Assembly: GCF_030345695.1 (NCBI RefSeq)
Contig: NZ_JAUASV010000012.1
Location: forward strand, 1 to 64,000
Direction: 5' to 3'
Origin: Galbitalea sp. SE-J8
Lineage (GTDB): Bacteria; Actinomycetota; Actinomycetes; Actinomycetales; Microbacteriaceae
Length of the DNA: 64,000 nt
The position numbers were made by a program, and so were the translations under genes. The notes below the pieces were generated by a model that searched no databases, was not told the DNA's origin, and was given only the letters and a program-made list of their open reading frames with translations. This document shows, one piece after another, positions 26,831 to 39,211 of the stretch; position 1 is the first letter of the stretch, and each line of letters starts with the position of its first letter.

Positions 26831-26847
26831 TTAGGCTTGCCTTGCTA
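26831..26847. promoter_or_regulatory. Weak DtxR/IdeR-like motif in acnA leader
   Basis: TTAGGCTTGCCTTGCTA matches the left half of the DtxR/IdeR box (TTAGG...) and contains the small dyad AGGC-TT-GCCT. The right half is poor. Iron control of aconitase would make sense, but the match is weak. Confidence 0.2.
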
Positions 26848-26931
26848 GCCGCCCGGTTCCGGCCCGCGCGAGGATGAGTGCCAGGTGGCGCGAGCGAGTC
26901 GAGCGAGCCCGTTCAGCGAAGGAGACCGATC

Positions 26932-29748
<2,817 letters not shown>

Positions 29749-29777
29749 ATAACGTCGAGAGCGACGGGGCGAGCACG

Positions 29778-29783
29778 TAGGCT
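29778..29783 (+). promoter_or_regulatory. -10 element of dxs (leaderless)
   Basis: TAGGCT, 6 nt before the ATG at 29790, in the 41-nt gap after acnA. Confidence 0.5.
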
Positions 29784-29789
29784 CGAAGA

Positions 29790-31730
29790 ATGAGCCTGCT
29801 CGAGGGGATCACCGGCCCGCGCGACCTCGACGGGCTCTCCACGCGGGAGCTCGACGAGCTCGCCGCCGAGATCCGCCGGTTCCTCGTCACGGAGGTATCC
29901 AAGACCGGCGGGCACCTCGGACCGAACCTCGGCGTCGTCGAGCTCACGATCGCGATGCACCGCGTGTTCGACTCGCCACGCGACGCGATCGTGTTCGACA
30001 CCGGCCATCAGTCCTACGTGCACAAGCTGCTCACCGGCCGGCAGGACTTCTCCGCGCTGCGGCAGCGCGGGGGGCTCGCGGGCTACCCGCAGCGCGACGA
30101 GAGCGAGCACGACATCGTCGAGTCCTCGCACGCCTCGAGCTCGCTGTCGTGGGCGGACGGCATCTCGCGGGCCTTCACGATGACCGGCCAGGCCGACCGG
30201 CACGTCGTCGCGGTCGTCGGCGACGGCGCGCTCACCGGCGGGATGACGTGGGAGGCGCTCAACAACATCACGGATGACAACTCGCGCAACCTCGTCATCA
30301 TCGTGAACGACAACGGACGCTCCTACGCGCCGACGATCGGCGGCATGGCGCACTTCCTCAGCGACATCCGCACCCGGCGCAGCTATCGCGACCTGCGGGT
30401 GAAGAGCGAGCGGTTCTTCGGCCTGTTCGGCGCTCCGGGGCGCGCGTTCTACCGTGGCGTGCGCGGCGGCACGCACGGCTTCCTCTCCCGGTTCACGAAC
30501 AACGAGGCGCTCTACTCGAACCTCGACATCAAGTACATCGGCCCCGTGCACGGCCACGATCTCGAGGCCCTCGAGCACGCCCTGCGCCAGGCGCGCGACT
30601 ACGGCGCGCCGGTGATCGTGCACGCGATCACCGAGAAGGGCCACGGCTACGAGCCCGCTCTCGCCGACGTCGCCGACCAGTTCCACGCGGTCGGGCAGAT
30701 CGACCCGGAGACCGGGGAGCCGCTCGAGACGGCGAGCCGTCCGTCGTGGACGAGCGTGTTCGCCGACGAGATCCTCGCCCTCGCCGAGCGCAACCCGCGT
30801 CTCGTGGGCATCACGGCCGCGATGCTGCGCCCGACCGGGCTGCACCGGCTCGCCGAGCGGTACCCCGACCGCGTGCTCGACGTCGGCATCGCGGAGCAGC
30901 ACGCCGTGGCATCCGCCGCCGGCCTCGCGTTCGGCGGGCTCCATCCCGTGGTCGCGCTGTACGCGACGTTCGTGAACCGCGCGTTCGACCAGGTGCTCAT
31001 GGATGTCGCGCTGCACCGCGCGGGCGTCACCCTCGTGCTCGACCGGGCGGGCGTCACGGGCCCCGACGGTCCGAGCCACCACGGGATGTGGGACCTCGCG
31101 CTGCTGCAGATCGTGCCGAACATCCGCATCGCCGCCCCGCGCGACGCGACCCGGCTGCGCGAGGAGCTCGCCGAGGCGGTCACGGTCGAGGACGGCCCGA
31201 CGGCGCTGCGGTTCTCGAAGGGCTCGGTCGGCTCGGAGCACGAGGCCGAGCGGCGGACGGATGACGGCGTCGACGTGCTGCGCGAGGCGGCCCACCGGGA
31301 CGTGCTGCTCGTCGCCGTGGGACCGATGTGCGACCTGGCCCTCGACGTCGCGCAGCGGCTCGCCGCGCAGGGCATCGGCGCGACGGTCGTCGACCCGCGC
31401 TGGGTCGTGCCCGTTCCGGCCGGCGTCGTGCGGCTCGCGGCCGACCACCGCCTCGTCGTGACCATCGAGGACGGCGTGCGCGTCGGCGGCATCGGCACGC
31501 GCATCCGCCAGGACCTGCGCGACGCGGGCGTCGACACGGCCGTCACGGAGCTCGGCCTGCCCGACGAGTTCCTGCCGCACGCCACGCGCGGTCAGATCCT
31601 CGAGAGCGTCGGGCTCACCGCGCAGCGCATCGCCCAGGACGTCGTGTCCCAGGTGCTCGGCAGCAAGATCCCGGTCGCGCGTCCGCTGCCGGATGACGTG
31701 CCGGCGTCCGAGCGCGCGCGGTCGGAGTAG
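29790..31730 (+). CDS. dxs: 1-deoxy-D-xylulose-5-phosphate synthase
   Basis: First enzyme of the MEP isoprenoid pathway: thiamine-diphosphate-dependent condensation of pyruvate and glyceraldehyde 3-phosphate. The 646 residues show the N-terminal DTGHQSYVHKLLTGR, the ThDP motif GDGALTGGMTWEALNN (about 140-155), the transketolase central domain with the catalytic Glu in VGIAEQHAV, and the C-terminal transketolase domain. Length and order are standard. It converges on the GAPDH gene with 21 nt between. Confidence 0.96.
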   Translation: MSLLEGITGPRDLDGLSTRELDELAAEIRRFLVTEVSKTGGHLGPNLGVVELTIAMHRVFDSPRDAIVFDTGHQSYVHKLLTGRQDFSALRQRGGLAGYPQRDESEHDIVESSHASSSLSWADGISRAFTMTGQADRHVVAVVGDGALTGGMTWEALNNITDDNSRNLVIIVNDNGRSYAPTIGGMAHFLSDIRTRRSYRDLRVKSERFFGLFGAPGRAFYRGVRGGTHGFLSRFTNNEALYSNLDIKYIGPVHGHDLEALEHALRQARDYGAPVIVHAITEKGHGYEPALADVADQFHAVGQIDPETGEPLETASRPSWTSVFADEILALAERNPRLVGITAAMLRPTGLHRLAERYPDRVLDVGIAEQHAVASAAGLAFGGLHPVVALYATFVNRAFDQVLMDVALHRAGVTLVLDRAGVTGPDGPSHHGMWDLALLQIVPNIRIAAPRDATRLREELAEAVTVEDGPTALRFSKGSVGSEHEAERRTDDGVDVLREAAHRDVLLVAVGPMCDLALDVAQRLAAQGIGATVVDPRWVVPVPAGVVRLAADHRLVVTIEDGVRVGGIGTRIRQDLRDAGVDTAVTELGLPDEFLPHATRGQILESVGLTAQRIAQDVVSQVLGSKIPVARPLPDDVPASERARSE

Positions 31731-31751
31731 CCCCGCCCGCGCGCGCCGGGC

Positions 31752-32750
31752 TCAGGAGCGGGCGAGCAGCTCGAGCGTGTCGACGACGCGGTTCGAGAAG
31801 CCCCACTCGTTGTCGTACCAGGCGACGACCTTGACGTTGCGGCCGTCGACGCGCGTGAGCTGGGCGTCGAAGATCGACGACGCGGGATCGCCGGTGATGT
31901 CGGATGACACGAGCGCGTCGTCCGAGAACTCCAGGATGCCCGCGTACCGTCCGGCGGCGGCCGTCGCGTACGCGGCGATCACCCCGTCGCGCGTGACGTC
32001 GCGCGCGACCACGGTGTTGAGCTCGACGAGGGATCCGACGGGCACGGGCACGCGGATCGAGTCACCGGAGAGCCGCCCGTCGAGGCGGGGGAGCACGAGG
32101 CCGATCGCCTTCGCGGCGCCCGTCGTGGTCGGCACGATGTTGACCGCCGCCGCGCGCGCACGCCGGGCATCCCGGTGCGGGCCGTCCTGCAGGTTCTGCT
32201 CCTGCGTGTAGGCGTGCACGGTCGTCATGAAGCCGTGCTCGATCCCCGCGAACTCGTCGAGCACGGCGGCGAGCGGCGCGAGCGCGTTCGTGGTGCACGA
32301 CGCGTTCGAGACGATGCGGTGCCGCGCCGGGTCGTAGGCGTCGGTGTTGACGCCGTACGCGAGGGTGACGTCGGCGCCGTCCGACGGCGCGCTCACGAGC
32401 ACGCGGGAGGCGCCGGCCTCCAGGTGCGCCCGGGCCGCGGAGGCGGACGTGAATCGTCCGGTGGACTCGAGCACGAGGTCGACGCCGAGCCCGGCCCAGG
32501 GCAGATCGGCCGGCTCGCGCTCGGCGAGCACGCGGATGCGCCGCCCGTCGACCACGAGCACGTCGCCCTCGACGCTCACCGGCCGCCCGAGGCGCCCGGC
32601 CGTGCTGTCGAACGCGAGCAGGCGGGCGAGGGCCGCCGGCTCGGTGAGGTCGTTGACGGCGACGACCTCGAGGTCGCTGTCCCGGGCGAGCAGCGCGCGG
32701 AGGGTGTTGCGTCCGATGCGGCCGAATCCGTTGATGGCGATGCGGGTCAT
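31752..32750 (-). CDS. gap: Type I glyceraldehyde-3-phosphate dehydrogenase
   Basis: NAD(P)-dependent dehydrogenase, 332 residues. N-terminal Rossmann motif NGFGRIGRN, catalytic Cys in SNASCTTNALAP, phosphate-binding TTVHAYTQEQ, and C-terminal WYDNEWGFSNR. Several positions differ from the usual glycolytic enzyme (for example VNDLTEPAALARLLAFDS), so this may be a second GAPDH for gluconeogenesis or another aldehyde. The ATG at 32750 with GGAGATCACC upstream sets the start. A GlxA-type regulator lies just upstream on the same strand. Confidence 0.9.
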   Translation of the reverse strand: MTRIAINGFGRIGRNTLRALLARDSDLEVVAVNDLTEPAALARLLAFDSTAGRLGRPVSVEGDVLVVDGRRIRVLAEREPADLPWAGLGVDLVLESTGRFTSASAARAHLEAGASRVLVSAPSDGADVTLAYGVNTDAYDPARHRIVSNASCTTNALAPLAAVLDEFAGIEHGFMTTVHAYTQEQNLQDGPHRDARRARAAAVNIVPTTTGAAKAIGLVLPRLDGRLSGDSIRVPVPVGSLVELNTVVARDVTRDGVIAAYATAAAGRYAGILEFSDDALVSSDITGDPASSIFDAQLTRVDGRNVKVVAWYDNEWGFSNRVVDTLELLARS

Positions 32751-32844
32751 GGTGATCTCCTTTCGATCGACCACCAGCGTCGCGCTCGCGCCGGTTGCCG
32801 CCCAGGGGCCGCCGGGACAGCATCCGCAAGGATCTCGCCAGCCG

Positions 32845-33801
32845 TCACTCGCCGCGAGTGAACGTGCGCCGGTACTCGCTCGGCGTCGTGCCGAGCACCC
32901 GCCGGAAGTGCTGCCGCAGGTTCGCCCCGGTGCCGAGGCCGACCTCCGCGGCGATCTGCTCGACCGAGCGCTCGGAGAGCTCGAGCAGCTCACGGGCGAC
33001 GTCGACCCGCGCGCGCAGCACCCACTGCATGGGCGTGTAGCCGGTCTCGTCGTGGAACCGGCGCGAGAACGTGCGCGGCGAGACGGCCGCGTGCCGGGCG
33101 AGCTCCTCGAGGCTCAGCGGGTCGTCGAGGTGCTCGAGCGCCCACGCGCGCGTCACGGCGAACCGCTCGCCGAGCGGCTCGGGCACGCTGCGCGGCACAT
33201 ACTGCGCCTGGCCGCCGCTGCGGTACGGCGCGGCGACCAGACGCCGCGCGGCGTGCGTGGCGGCGGCGACCCCGAGGTCGCCGCGCAGCACGTGCAGGCA
33301 CAGGTCGATGCCGGAGGCGGCGCCCGCCGAGGTGAGCACCGGCCCCTCGTCGACGAAGAGCACGTTCTCGTCGACCTCGACGAGCGGATGCCGCGCCGCG
33401 AGCGCGCGCGTGTAGTGCCAGTGCGTGGTCGCCCGGCGGCCGTCCAGCAGGCCGGTGGCCGCGAGCGCGAACGCGCCCGTCGAGATCGCGGCGAGCCGCG
33501 CGCCCCGGGCGGATGCCGCCCGCAGCGCCGCGATCACCGCGGCCGGCGGGTCGTCGCGGTCGGGGTGGCGGTAGCCCGGGATGAACACGATGTCGGCCCA
33601 CGCGAGCGCGTCGAGCCCGCCGGCGACGTGGTACGAGAGCCCGTCGCCGCCCGTGACGAGCCCGGGCGCCGGTCCGCAGACGCGCACCTCGTACGGCATG
33701 CTCGCGCGCGTCGAGAACACCTGCGCGGGGATGCCGACGTCGAGCGGCTTCGCGCCGTCGAGCACGAGCACCGCGACCCGGCGCAGCCGCTCCTCCGTCA
33801 C
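32845..33801 (-). CDS. GlxA-family transcriptional regulator (DJ-1/PfpI + AraC)
   Basis: A 318-residue regulator with an N-terminal DJ-1/PfpI-like ligand domain (about 8-175) and a C-terminal AraC/XylS double helix-turn-helix (about 215-315, with SLEELARHAAVSPRTFSRRFHDETGYTP and the closing HFRRVLGTTPSEYRR). The DJ-1 nucleophile position is not clearly a Cys (SAGAASGID region), as in most sensors of this class. The GTG at 33801 has a -10 (TAGCAT) 7 nt before it. It lies 94 nt upstream of gap and could control it. Confidence 0.88.
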   Translation of the reverse strand: MTEERLRRVAVLVLDGAKPLDVGIPAQVFSTRASMPYEVRVCGPAPGLVTGGDGLSYHVAGGLDALAWADIVFIPGYRHPDRDDPPAAVIAALRAASARGARLAAISTGAFALAATGLLDGRRATTHWHYTRALAARHPLVEVDENVLFVDEGPVLTSAGAASGIDLCLHVLRGDLGVAAATHAARRLVAAPYRSGGQAQYVPRSVPEPLGERFAVTRAWALEHLDDPLSLEELARHAAVSPRTFSRRFHDETGYTPMQWVLRARVDVARELLELSERSVEQIAAEVGLGTGANLRQHFRRVLGTTPSEYRRTFTRGE

Positions 33802-33808
33802 GCGCCCG

Positions 33809-33814
33809 ATGCTA
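33809..33814 (-). promoter_or_regulatory. -10 element of the GlxA-family regulator (leaderless)
   Basis: TAGCAT on the minus strand, 7 nt before the GTG at 33801, in the 30-nt gap after the fadB stop. Confidence 0.45.
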
Positions 33815-33831
33815 TCCAGCGGCCCGCGACG

Positions 33832-35970
33832 CTACGCAACGCCCGCGATCGGCGGGTGGTGGAACGTGTCGCCGAACGCCCGCTGCGAGGCGCCGACCCG
33901 GTCGAGGTAGGGCGTCAGGCCGCCCATCTGGAACGGGTAGCCCGCGCCGAGGATGAGGCACAGGTCGATGTCCTCGGCAGCCTGAACGACGCCGTCGTCG
34001 AGCATCCGCTTCACCTCGTCGGCGAGCCCGTCCTCGAACCGCACGCGCAGCTGCTCGGCGGTCATCGGCGTCGTGCCGCCCGCCACGATCGCGCGCGCCC
34101 GCTTGTCGACGCCCGTGATCCTGCCCTTGCCGTCCCGCTCGAAGATGTGGCCGAGCTCGGCGAGCCGGTGCAGGTTCGGGCTCTCGAAGAACCGGTCGGG
34201 GAAGGCCGCGTGGTGCGTGTCGAGCACGTGGGCGCCGACCTTCAGGCCGACGAGCTCGAGCAGCTCGAACGCGGTCATCGGCAGCCCGAACGGCGCGATC
34301 GACTCGTCGACCACGGCGAAGTCGGTGCCCGTGTCGACGGCGTGCATCGCCTCGCCGAGCACCTTCGCGAGCACGCGGTTGACGACGAAACCGGGCGTGT
34401 CCCTCGTGATGACGGCGTTCTTCTTCAGGTTCTTCGCGACCGCCAGCGCCGTTGCGAGCGTCACGTCGTCGGTCTTCGTAGCCCTGACGACCTCGACGAG
34501 CGGCATGACCGCGACCGGGTTGAAGAAGTGGAAGCCGACGAGGCGCTCCGGATGCGCGAGCTTCGCGCCGATCGCGTCGACCGACAGGCTCGACGTGTTC
34601 GTCGCGAGCACGGCGTCCTCGGCGACGTAGCGCTCGATGTCGGCGAAGACGTCCTGCTTGACGCCGAGCTCCTCGAAGACGGCCTCGATGACCCAGTCGC
34701 AGTCGGCGTAGTCGGCGCGGTCGACGGTGCCGGTCACGAGCGCCGAGAGCCGGTTGAGCTCGTCCGGGCTGATCCGCCCCTTGCTGCGCAGGGTCTCGAG
34801 CTCGCCCCGGATGTAGGCGATGCCCTTGTCGACGCGCTCCTGGTCGAGGTCGCTGATGAGCACGGGCACCTGCAGCCGCCGGACGAACAGCAGCGCGAAC
34901 TGGCTCGCCATGAGCCCGGCGCCGACGACGCCGACCTTCGTGATCTTCTTGGCGAGCGCGGCATCCGGTGCTCCCGCGGGCCGGCGGGCGCGCTTCTGCA
35001 CGAGGTCGAACGCGTAGATGCTCGCGGCGAACTGGTCGCCGGCGATGAGCTCGGCGAGCGCCTCGTCCTCCGCGCGGAAGCCGTCGTGCTTGTCGGTCTT
35101 CGCTGCCGACTTGAGCAGCTCGAGCGCCTTCCACGGCGACTTCGCGACGTGCCCGAGCCGGCTCTCGACGGTGTCGGACGCGATCTTGATCGCGATCGGC
35201 CACTTGGCGGTGCGCTCGATCCGGCCGGGCGCGTTCCTGCGCTCGACCCGGATGCTGCCGCTGAGCACGCCGTCGGCCCAGGCGATCGAGTCCTCGAGGA
35301 AGTTCGCCGGGCCGAAGATCGCGTCGGCCATGCCGAGGTCGTACGCCTCCTGCGCCGTCAGCGTGCGATTGTTCTTGAGCGGGTTCTCGAGCACGACCCT
35401 GAGCGCGTTCTCGATGCCGATGAGGTTCGGCAACAGCCACGCGCCGCCCCAGCCCGGGATGATGCCGAGGAACACCTCGGGCAGGGCGATCGCCGCCGCC
35501 GAGCTGTCGATCGTGCGGTAGTCGGCGTTCAGGCCGATCTCGACGCCGCCGCCGAGCGCGAGGCCGTTCGTGAACACGAACGACGGCACGCCGAGCGTGG
35601 AGAGCTTGTCGTAGGTCCAGTGGCCGAGCTGCGCGAGCTTGCGGGCGACGTCCTTGCTGGGCACCTCTCCGACCTTCGAGAGGTCGGCCCCGGCGGCGAG
35701 GATGAACGGCTTGCCCGTCACCGCGACGCCCGCGATCTCGCCGCGGCCGGCGCGCTCGCGCTGCGCGTCGAGGGCGCGGGCGAACTCGACGAGCGTCACC
35801 GGGCCGAGCGTGTTCGGGCGCGTGTGGTCGCGTCCGTTGTCGAGCGTGATGAGGGCGAGCGTGCGACCGTTCGAGATCGGCACGTCGCGCACGAAGGAGT
35901 GCGTGACGACCTCGTCGGCCGAGAAGGCGAGCAGCTCGTCGAAATCGGAGTACTGGAATTCGTAGGCCAC
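33832..35970 (-). CDS. fadB: Fatty acid oxidation complex alpha subunit (enoyl-CoA hydratase / 3-hydroxyacyl-CoA dehydrogenase)
   Basis: Bifunctional beta-oxidation enzyme, 712 residues. The N-terminal crotonase domain (about 1-310) has the oxyanion loop in AAGADLSKVG and the acid in GIIPGWGGAW. The NAD-binding 3-hydroxyacyl-CoA dehydrogenase domain (about 335-515) starts with VGVVGAGLMASQFA and includes FHFFNPVAVMPL. The C-terminal domain follows (about 520-620, with RDTPGFVVNRVLAK). The GTG at 35970 is directly adjacent to the thiolase stop, with no gap, so the two subunits should be co-translated. Confidence 0.93.
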   Translation of the reverse strand: MAYEFQYSDFDELLAFSADEVVTHSFVRDVPISNGRTLALITLDNGRDHTRPNTLGPVTLVEFARALDAQRERAGRGEIAGVAVTGKPFILAAGADLSKVGEVPSKDVARKLAQLGHWTYDKLSTLGVPSFVFTNGLALGGGVEIGLNADYRTIDSSAAAIALPEVFLGIIPGWGGAWLLPNLIGIENALRVVLENPLKNNRTLTAQEAYDLGMADAIFGPANFLEDSIAWADGVLSGSIRVERRNAPGRIERTAKWPIAIKIASDTVESRLGHVAKSPWKALELLKSAAKTDKHDGFRAEDEALAELIAGDQFAASIYAFDLVQKRARRPAGAPDAALAKKITKVGVVGAGLMASQFALLFVRRLQVPVLISDLDQERVDKGIAYIRGELETLRSKGRISPDELNRLSALVTGTVDRADYADCDWVIEAVFEELGVKQDVFADIERYVAEDAVLATNTSSLSVDAIGAKLAHPERLVGFHFFNPVAVMPLVEVVRATKTDDVTLATALAVAKNLKKNAVITRDTPGFVVNRVLAKVLGEAMHAVDTGTDFAVVDESIAPFGLPMTAFELLELVGLKVGAHVLDTHHAAFPDRFFESPNLHRLAELGHIFERDGKGRITGVDKRARAIVAGGTTPMTAEQLRVRFEDGLADEVKRMLDDGVVQAAEDIDLCLILGAGYPFQMGGLTPYLDRVGASQRAFGDTFHHPPIAGVA

Positions 35971-37182
35971 TTACTTCTTCTCTCCGTCGAAGAGGGGGTT
36001 CTCCCAGATGACGCTGCCGCCCTGCCCGAGGCCCACGCACATCGCCGTGAGGCCGTAGCGCACCTCGGGGTGCTCCTCGAACTGCCGCGCGAGCTGGATC
36101 ATGAGGCGCACGCCCGAGGACGCCAGCGGATGCCCGAAGGCGATCGCGCCGCCCCACGGGTTGACGCGCGGGTCGTCGTCGGCGATGCCGAAGTGGTCGA
36201 GCAGCGACAGCACCTGCACGGCGAACGCCTCGTTGAGCTCGAACAGGCCGATGTCGTCGATCGTGAGACCGGCCTTGCGCAGCGCCTTCTCGGTCGACGG
36301 CACCGGTCCGATGCCCATGATCTCCGGCTCGACGCCGGCGAAGGCGAAGCTCACGAGCCGCATCTTCGGTGCGAGGCCGAACTCGCGGGCCGCGTCCGCG
36401 CTCGCGATGATGCTCGCGGTCGCGCCGTCGTTGAGGCCCGAGGAGTTGCCGGCGGTCACCCGGCCGTGCGGGCGGAACGGCGTCTTGAGACCGGCGAGGC
36501 CCTCGAGCGTGGTCTCGGGACGCAACGCCTCGTCGCGCGTCGCGAGCCCCCATCCGTTCTCGCTCTTGATCGCGACGGGCACGAGGTCGGGCTGGATCTT
36601 GCCCGCCTCGTAGGCCGCGGCGGCCTTGTGCTGACTGGCCATCGCGTAGCGGTCGGCGCGCGCTTTGGTGAGCGCCGGGAACCGGTCGTGGATGCGCTCG
36701 GCCGTGTTGCCCATGTTGAGCGCCTCGGCGCTCACGAGCCGCTCCGCGAGGAAGCGCGGGTTCGGGTCCGCCCCGAAGCCCATCGGATGGCGGCCCATGT
36801 GCTCGACGCCGCCCGCGATCCCGATGTCGTAGGCGCCGAACGCGATCGCGCCGGCGATCGTCGTGACCGTCGTCATGGCGCCCGCGCACATCCGGTCGAG
36901 CGCGTAGCCGGGCACCGACTTCGGCAGCCCCGCGAGGATCGCCGCCGTGCGTCCGATGGTGAGCCCCTGGTCGCCCTGCTGCGTCGTCGCCGCGATCGCG
37001 ACGTCGTCGAACCGGTCGCGCGGGATCGACGGGTTGCGCTCGAGCACGCCGATCATCGCCTTGACGACGAGGTCGTCGGCGCGGGTCTGCCAGTACATGC
37101 CCTTCTCGCCGGCTCGGCCGAACGGCGTACGCATGCCGTCGACGAACACGACCTCGGGACGGGCCGATGGTGAATGGGCCAC
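35971..37182 (-). CDS. fadA: Acetyl-CoA C-acyltransferase (thiolase, beta subunit of fatty acid oxidation)
   Basis: Thiolase cleaving 3-ketoacyl-CoA, partner of the FadB-like protein downstream. The 403 residues contain the nucleophile Cys in LDRMCAGAM (about residue 88), NEAFAVQ, the His in IAFGHPLASSG and the second Cys in AMCVGLGQGG. The GTG at 37182 is preceded by GGAGGCATC (ribosome binding site). It lies 74 nt downstream of rnd on the same strand. Confidence 0.93.
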   Translation of the reverse strand: MAHSPSARPEVVFVDGMRTPFGRAGEKGMYWQTRADDLVVKAMIGVLERNPSIPRDRFDDVAIAATTQQGDQGLTIGRTAAILAGLPKSVPGYALDRMCAGAMTTVTTIAGAIAFGAYDIGIAGGVEHMGRHPMGFGADPNPRFLAERLVSAEALNMGNTAERIHDRFPALTKARADRYAMASQHKAAAAYEAGKIQPDLVPVAIKSENGWGLATRDEALRPETTLEGLAGLKTPFRPHGRVTAGNSSGLNDGATASIIASADAAREFGLAPKMRLVSFAFAGVEPEIMGIGPVPSTEKALRKAGLTIDDIGLFELNEAFAVQVLSLLDHFGIADDDPRVNPWGGAIAFGHPLASSGVRLMIQLARQFEEHPEVRYGLTAMCVGLGQGGSVIWENPLFDGEKK

Positions 37183-37256
37183 GATGCCTCCACTTTCGTT
37201 ATGACACCGTGAGCCTAGGCAGCCGAGCCTGGGCGCCCGGCATCGCCTGCGTGTTC

Positions 37257-38534
37257 CTACGAAGCACTTTCGCCGGCCTCGGTCGGGGCTTGGTCGGCCT
37301 CGACAAACGTCCGGACGATGATCGGAACCGCCTCCGCGCGCTGCCAGGGACGGGCGCCGAGCGCGCCGAGCGCGGCGTCGACGGATGCCGCGTCGAGCGG
37401 CGCGGGCGGAGCCCACGCGAGGCGGCGCAGCAGGTCGGGGGTGAGCAGGTTCTCGGCGGGCAGGCCGAGGCGCTCGGCGGCCTCGGCGATCGCCGGCCGG
37501 ACGGCCTTGAGGCGACGGTCGGCCTCCGGGTTCTTGTCCGCCCAGAGCCGGGGAGCGGGCACCGCCTCGCCCGGCGCCCGCAGCGCCGGCAGGTCGGTCG
37601 TGGCGCGTCCGCGCTCCAGCGCCGCGAACCAGCGCTCGATCTGCGAGCGACTGGCCCGCCCGGTGAACTCCTTGAGCGCGGCGAGCTCCCGCTTCGTCGC
37701 GGGCGCGAGGCGGGCGACCGCGACGAGGGACGCGTCGGGCACGAGCCGGCCGGGCGCGGTGTCGACCTCGCGCGCGTACTCGTCGCGCGCGAGCCAGAGC
37801 TCGCGCGCGATCGCGAGGTTGCGGGCGCCGCGCACCGTGTGCAGGCCGTTCATCCGGCGCCAGGGCTCGGCGCGGTGCACGACGAGGTCGCGCAGCAGCA
37901 CGGCGTTGAACTCCTGCGCCGCGAGCTCCGCCTTGCCGGTCTCCTCGAGCCGCTGCGCGAGGGCGTCGCGCAGGTCGACGAGCAGCTCGACGTCGAGCGC
38001 GGCGTAGACGAGCCAGGACTGCGGCAGCGGCCGGGTCGACCAGTCGGCCGCCGAGTGCTCCTTCGCGAGGTGGATGCCGAGCAGCTCCTCGACGACCGTG
38101 CCGAGGCCGACCCGGGGGAGCCCCGCGAGGCGCGCCGCGAGCTCCGTGTCGAACAGGCGCTGCGGGTCGATGCCGACCTCGCGCAGGCAGGTGAGGTCCT
38201 GGCTCGCGGCGTGCAGGATCCACTCCTCGTCGCCGATCGCGGTGTCGAGCGCGCTCAGGTCGCCGATCGCGGGCGGGTCGAACAGGAAGACGCCGGCGTC
38301 GCGGCGGAACACCTGGATGAGGTACGCCCGCTGCGAGTAGCGGTAGCCCGAGGCGCGCTCGGCGTCGATCGCGACCGGGCCGTTTCCGGCGGCGATGACC
38401 TCCACCGCGCGGAGGAACCCCTCGCGATCGGCGATGACGTCGACGTGGGCGTGCGGCTCCTGCACCCGCGGGGCGGCGTCCGGGACGGCATCCGTCGTGG
38501 CGTCCGGGACGGGGGTCGAGGCGGGATCAGTCAC
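37257..38534 (-). CDS. rnd: Ribonuclease D (HRDC domain)
   Basis: 3'-5' exoribonuclease of the DEDD-Y class that trims tRNA and other RNAs. The 425 residues have the exonuclease domain (about 25-200) with IDAERASGYRYSQRAYLIQ (first Asp and Glu), HAASQDLTCL, and the Tyr/Asp pair in YAALDVELL. An HRDC domain follows (about 225-300) and a C-terminal helical region. The GTG at 38534 overlaps the end of the DUF3000 gene by 8 nt; a longer frame to 38690 runs through that gene and is rejected. Confidence 0.9.
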   Translation of the reverse strand: MTDPASTPVPDATTDAVPDAAPRVQEPHAHVDVIADREGFLRAVEVIAAGNGPVAIDAERASGYRYSQRAYLIQVFRRDAGVFLFDPPAIGDLSALDTAIGDEEWILHAASQDLTCLREVGIDPQRLFDTELAARLAGLPRVGLGTVVEELLGIHLAKEHSAADWSTRPLPQSWLVYAALDVELLVDLRDALAQRLEETGKAELAAQEFNAVLLRDLVVHRAEPWRRMNGLHTVRGARNLAIARELWLARDEYAREVDTAPGRLVPDASLVAVARLAPATKRELAALKEFTGRASRSQIERWFAALERGRATTDLPALRAPGEAVPAPRLWADKNPEADRRLKAVRPAIAEAAERLGLPAENLLTPDLLRRLAWAPPAPLDAASVDAALGALGARPWQRAEAVPIIVRTFVEADQAPTEAGESAS

Positions 38535-39120
38535 GCGCTGCCCGGTGTGCCGAGAGCAGGCTGACGCCGTCGGAGGTGGGCGGCAGGCCGGCGAGCATGC
38601 AGAGCAGCTCGCCCCAGCCGTCGATGTGGGCGACGAAATCGGTGGACACGGGAGTCCAGGATGCCCTGATCTCGATCTGCGCGCCGTCACCCTGCTCCGC
38701 GAGCTCGCCGAATCCGGTCGAGATGGTCTTCGTCGCGGTGCCGGATGCGGCGACGTACTGCGCGCCGCGCGAGTCGAGCGCGTCGATGAGCCACGACCAC
38801 GCGACGTCGGCGAGGAACGGGTCGACGGCGATCTCCGGCTCGAGCGGCGCCTGGGCGAAGCACACGATGCGGAAGTCGCCGCCCCACGCCGGCGGCGAGG
38901 CCGGGTCGTGCAGCAGCACGAACCGGCCGACGCCGAGCTCGGAGTCGCTCGCGTGCCGCGTGGGGTGCACGTCGGCCGCGAGGGCGAACGAGTAGGGCGC
39001 GAGCCCCTGCGGTGCGGGGATCTCGGTGATCACGAGCTCGGCGCGCGCGGGCGCGGCACGCACGGCCGCGACGGCGGCCGCGAAGGGGATCGGCAGTGAT
39101 CCTGAACTCGTCTCGGGCAC
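38527..39120 (-). CDS. DUF3000 family protein
   Basis: A 197-residue conserved actinobacterial protein of unknown function, usually upstream of rnd as here. It contains PYSFALAADVHP, RFVLLHDPASPPAWGGDFR and a C-terminal WGELLCMLAGLPP. The GTG at 39120 has a -10 (TAACGT) 6 nt before it. The overlap with rnd suggests coupled translation. Confidence 0.85.
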   Translation of the reverse strand: MPETSSGSLPIPFAAAVAAVRAAPARAELVITEIPAPQGLAPYSFALAADVHPTRHASDSELGVGRFVLLHDPASPPAWGGDFRIVCFAQAPLEPEIAVDPFLADVAWSWLIDALDSRGAQYVAASGTATKTISTGFGELAEQGDGAQIEIRASWTPVSTDFVAHIDGWGELLCMLAGLPPTSDGVSLLSAHRAARD

Positions 39121-39126
39121 ACTCGA

Positions 39127-39132
39127 ACGTTA
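39127..39132 (-). promoter_or_regulatory. -10 element of the DUF3000-rnd operon (leaderless)
   Basis: TAACGT on the minus strand, 6 nt before the GTG at 39120. On the other strand TAGGGT (39144-39149) may serve the divergent hydrolase. Confidence 0.5.
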
Positions 39133-39211
39133 ATCTCTGGCGCTAGGGTGCGATACGAGGCACGCCGGAACTGTGGATCGGCGGATCGTCGGCGAACAGC
39201 GGGAGAGACGG

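Noticed and set aside
32344-37173. A 1,600-codon plus-strand frame opposite gap, the regulator and fadBA
   Set aside because: A shadow of five minus-strand genes; the translation is Arg/Ala/Asp-rich and motif-free.
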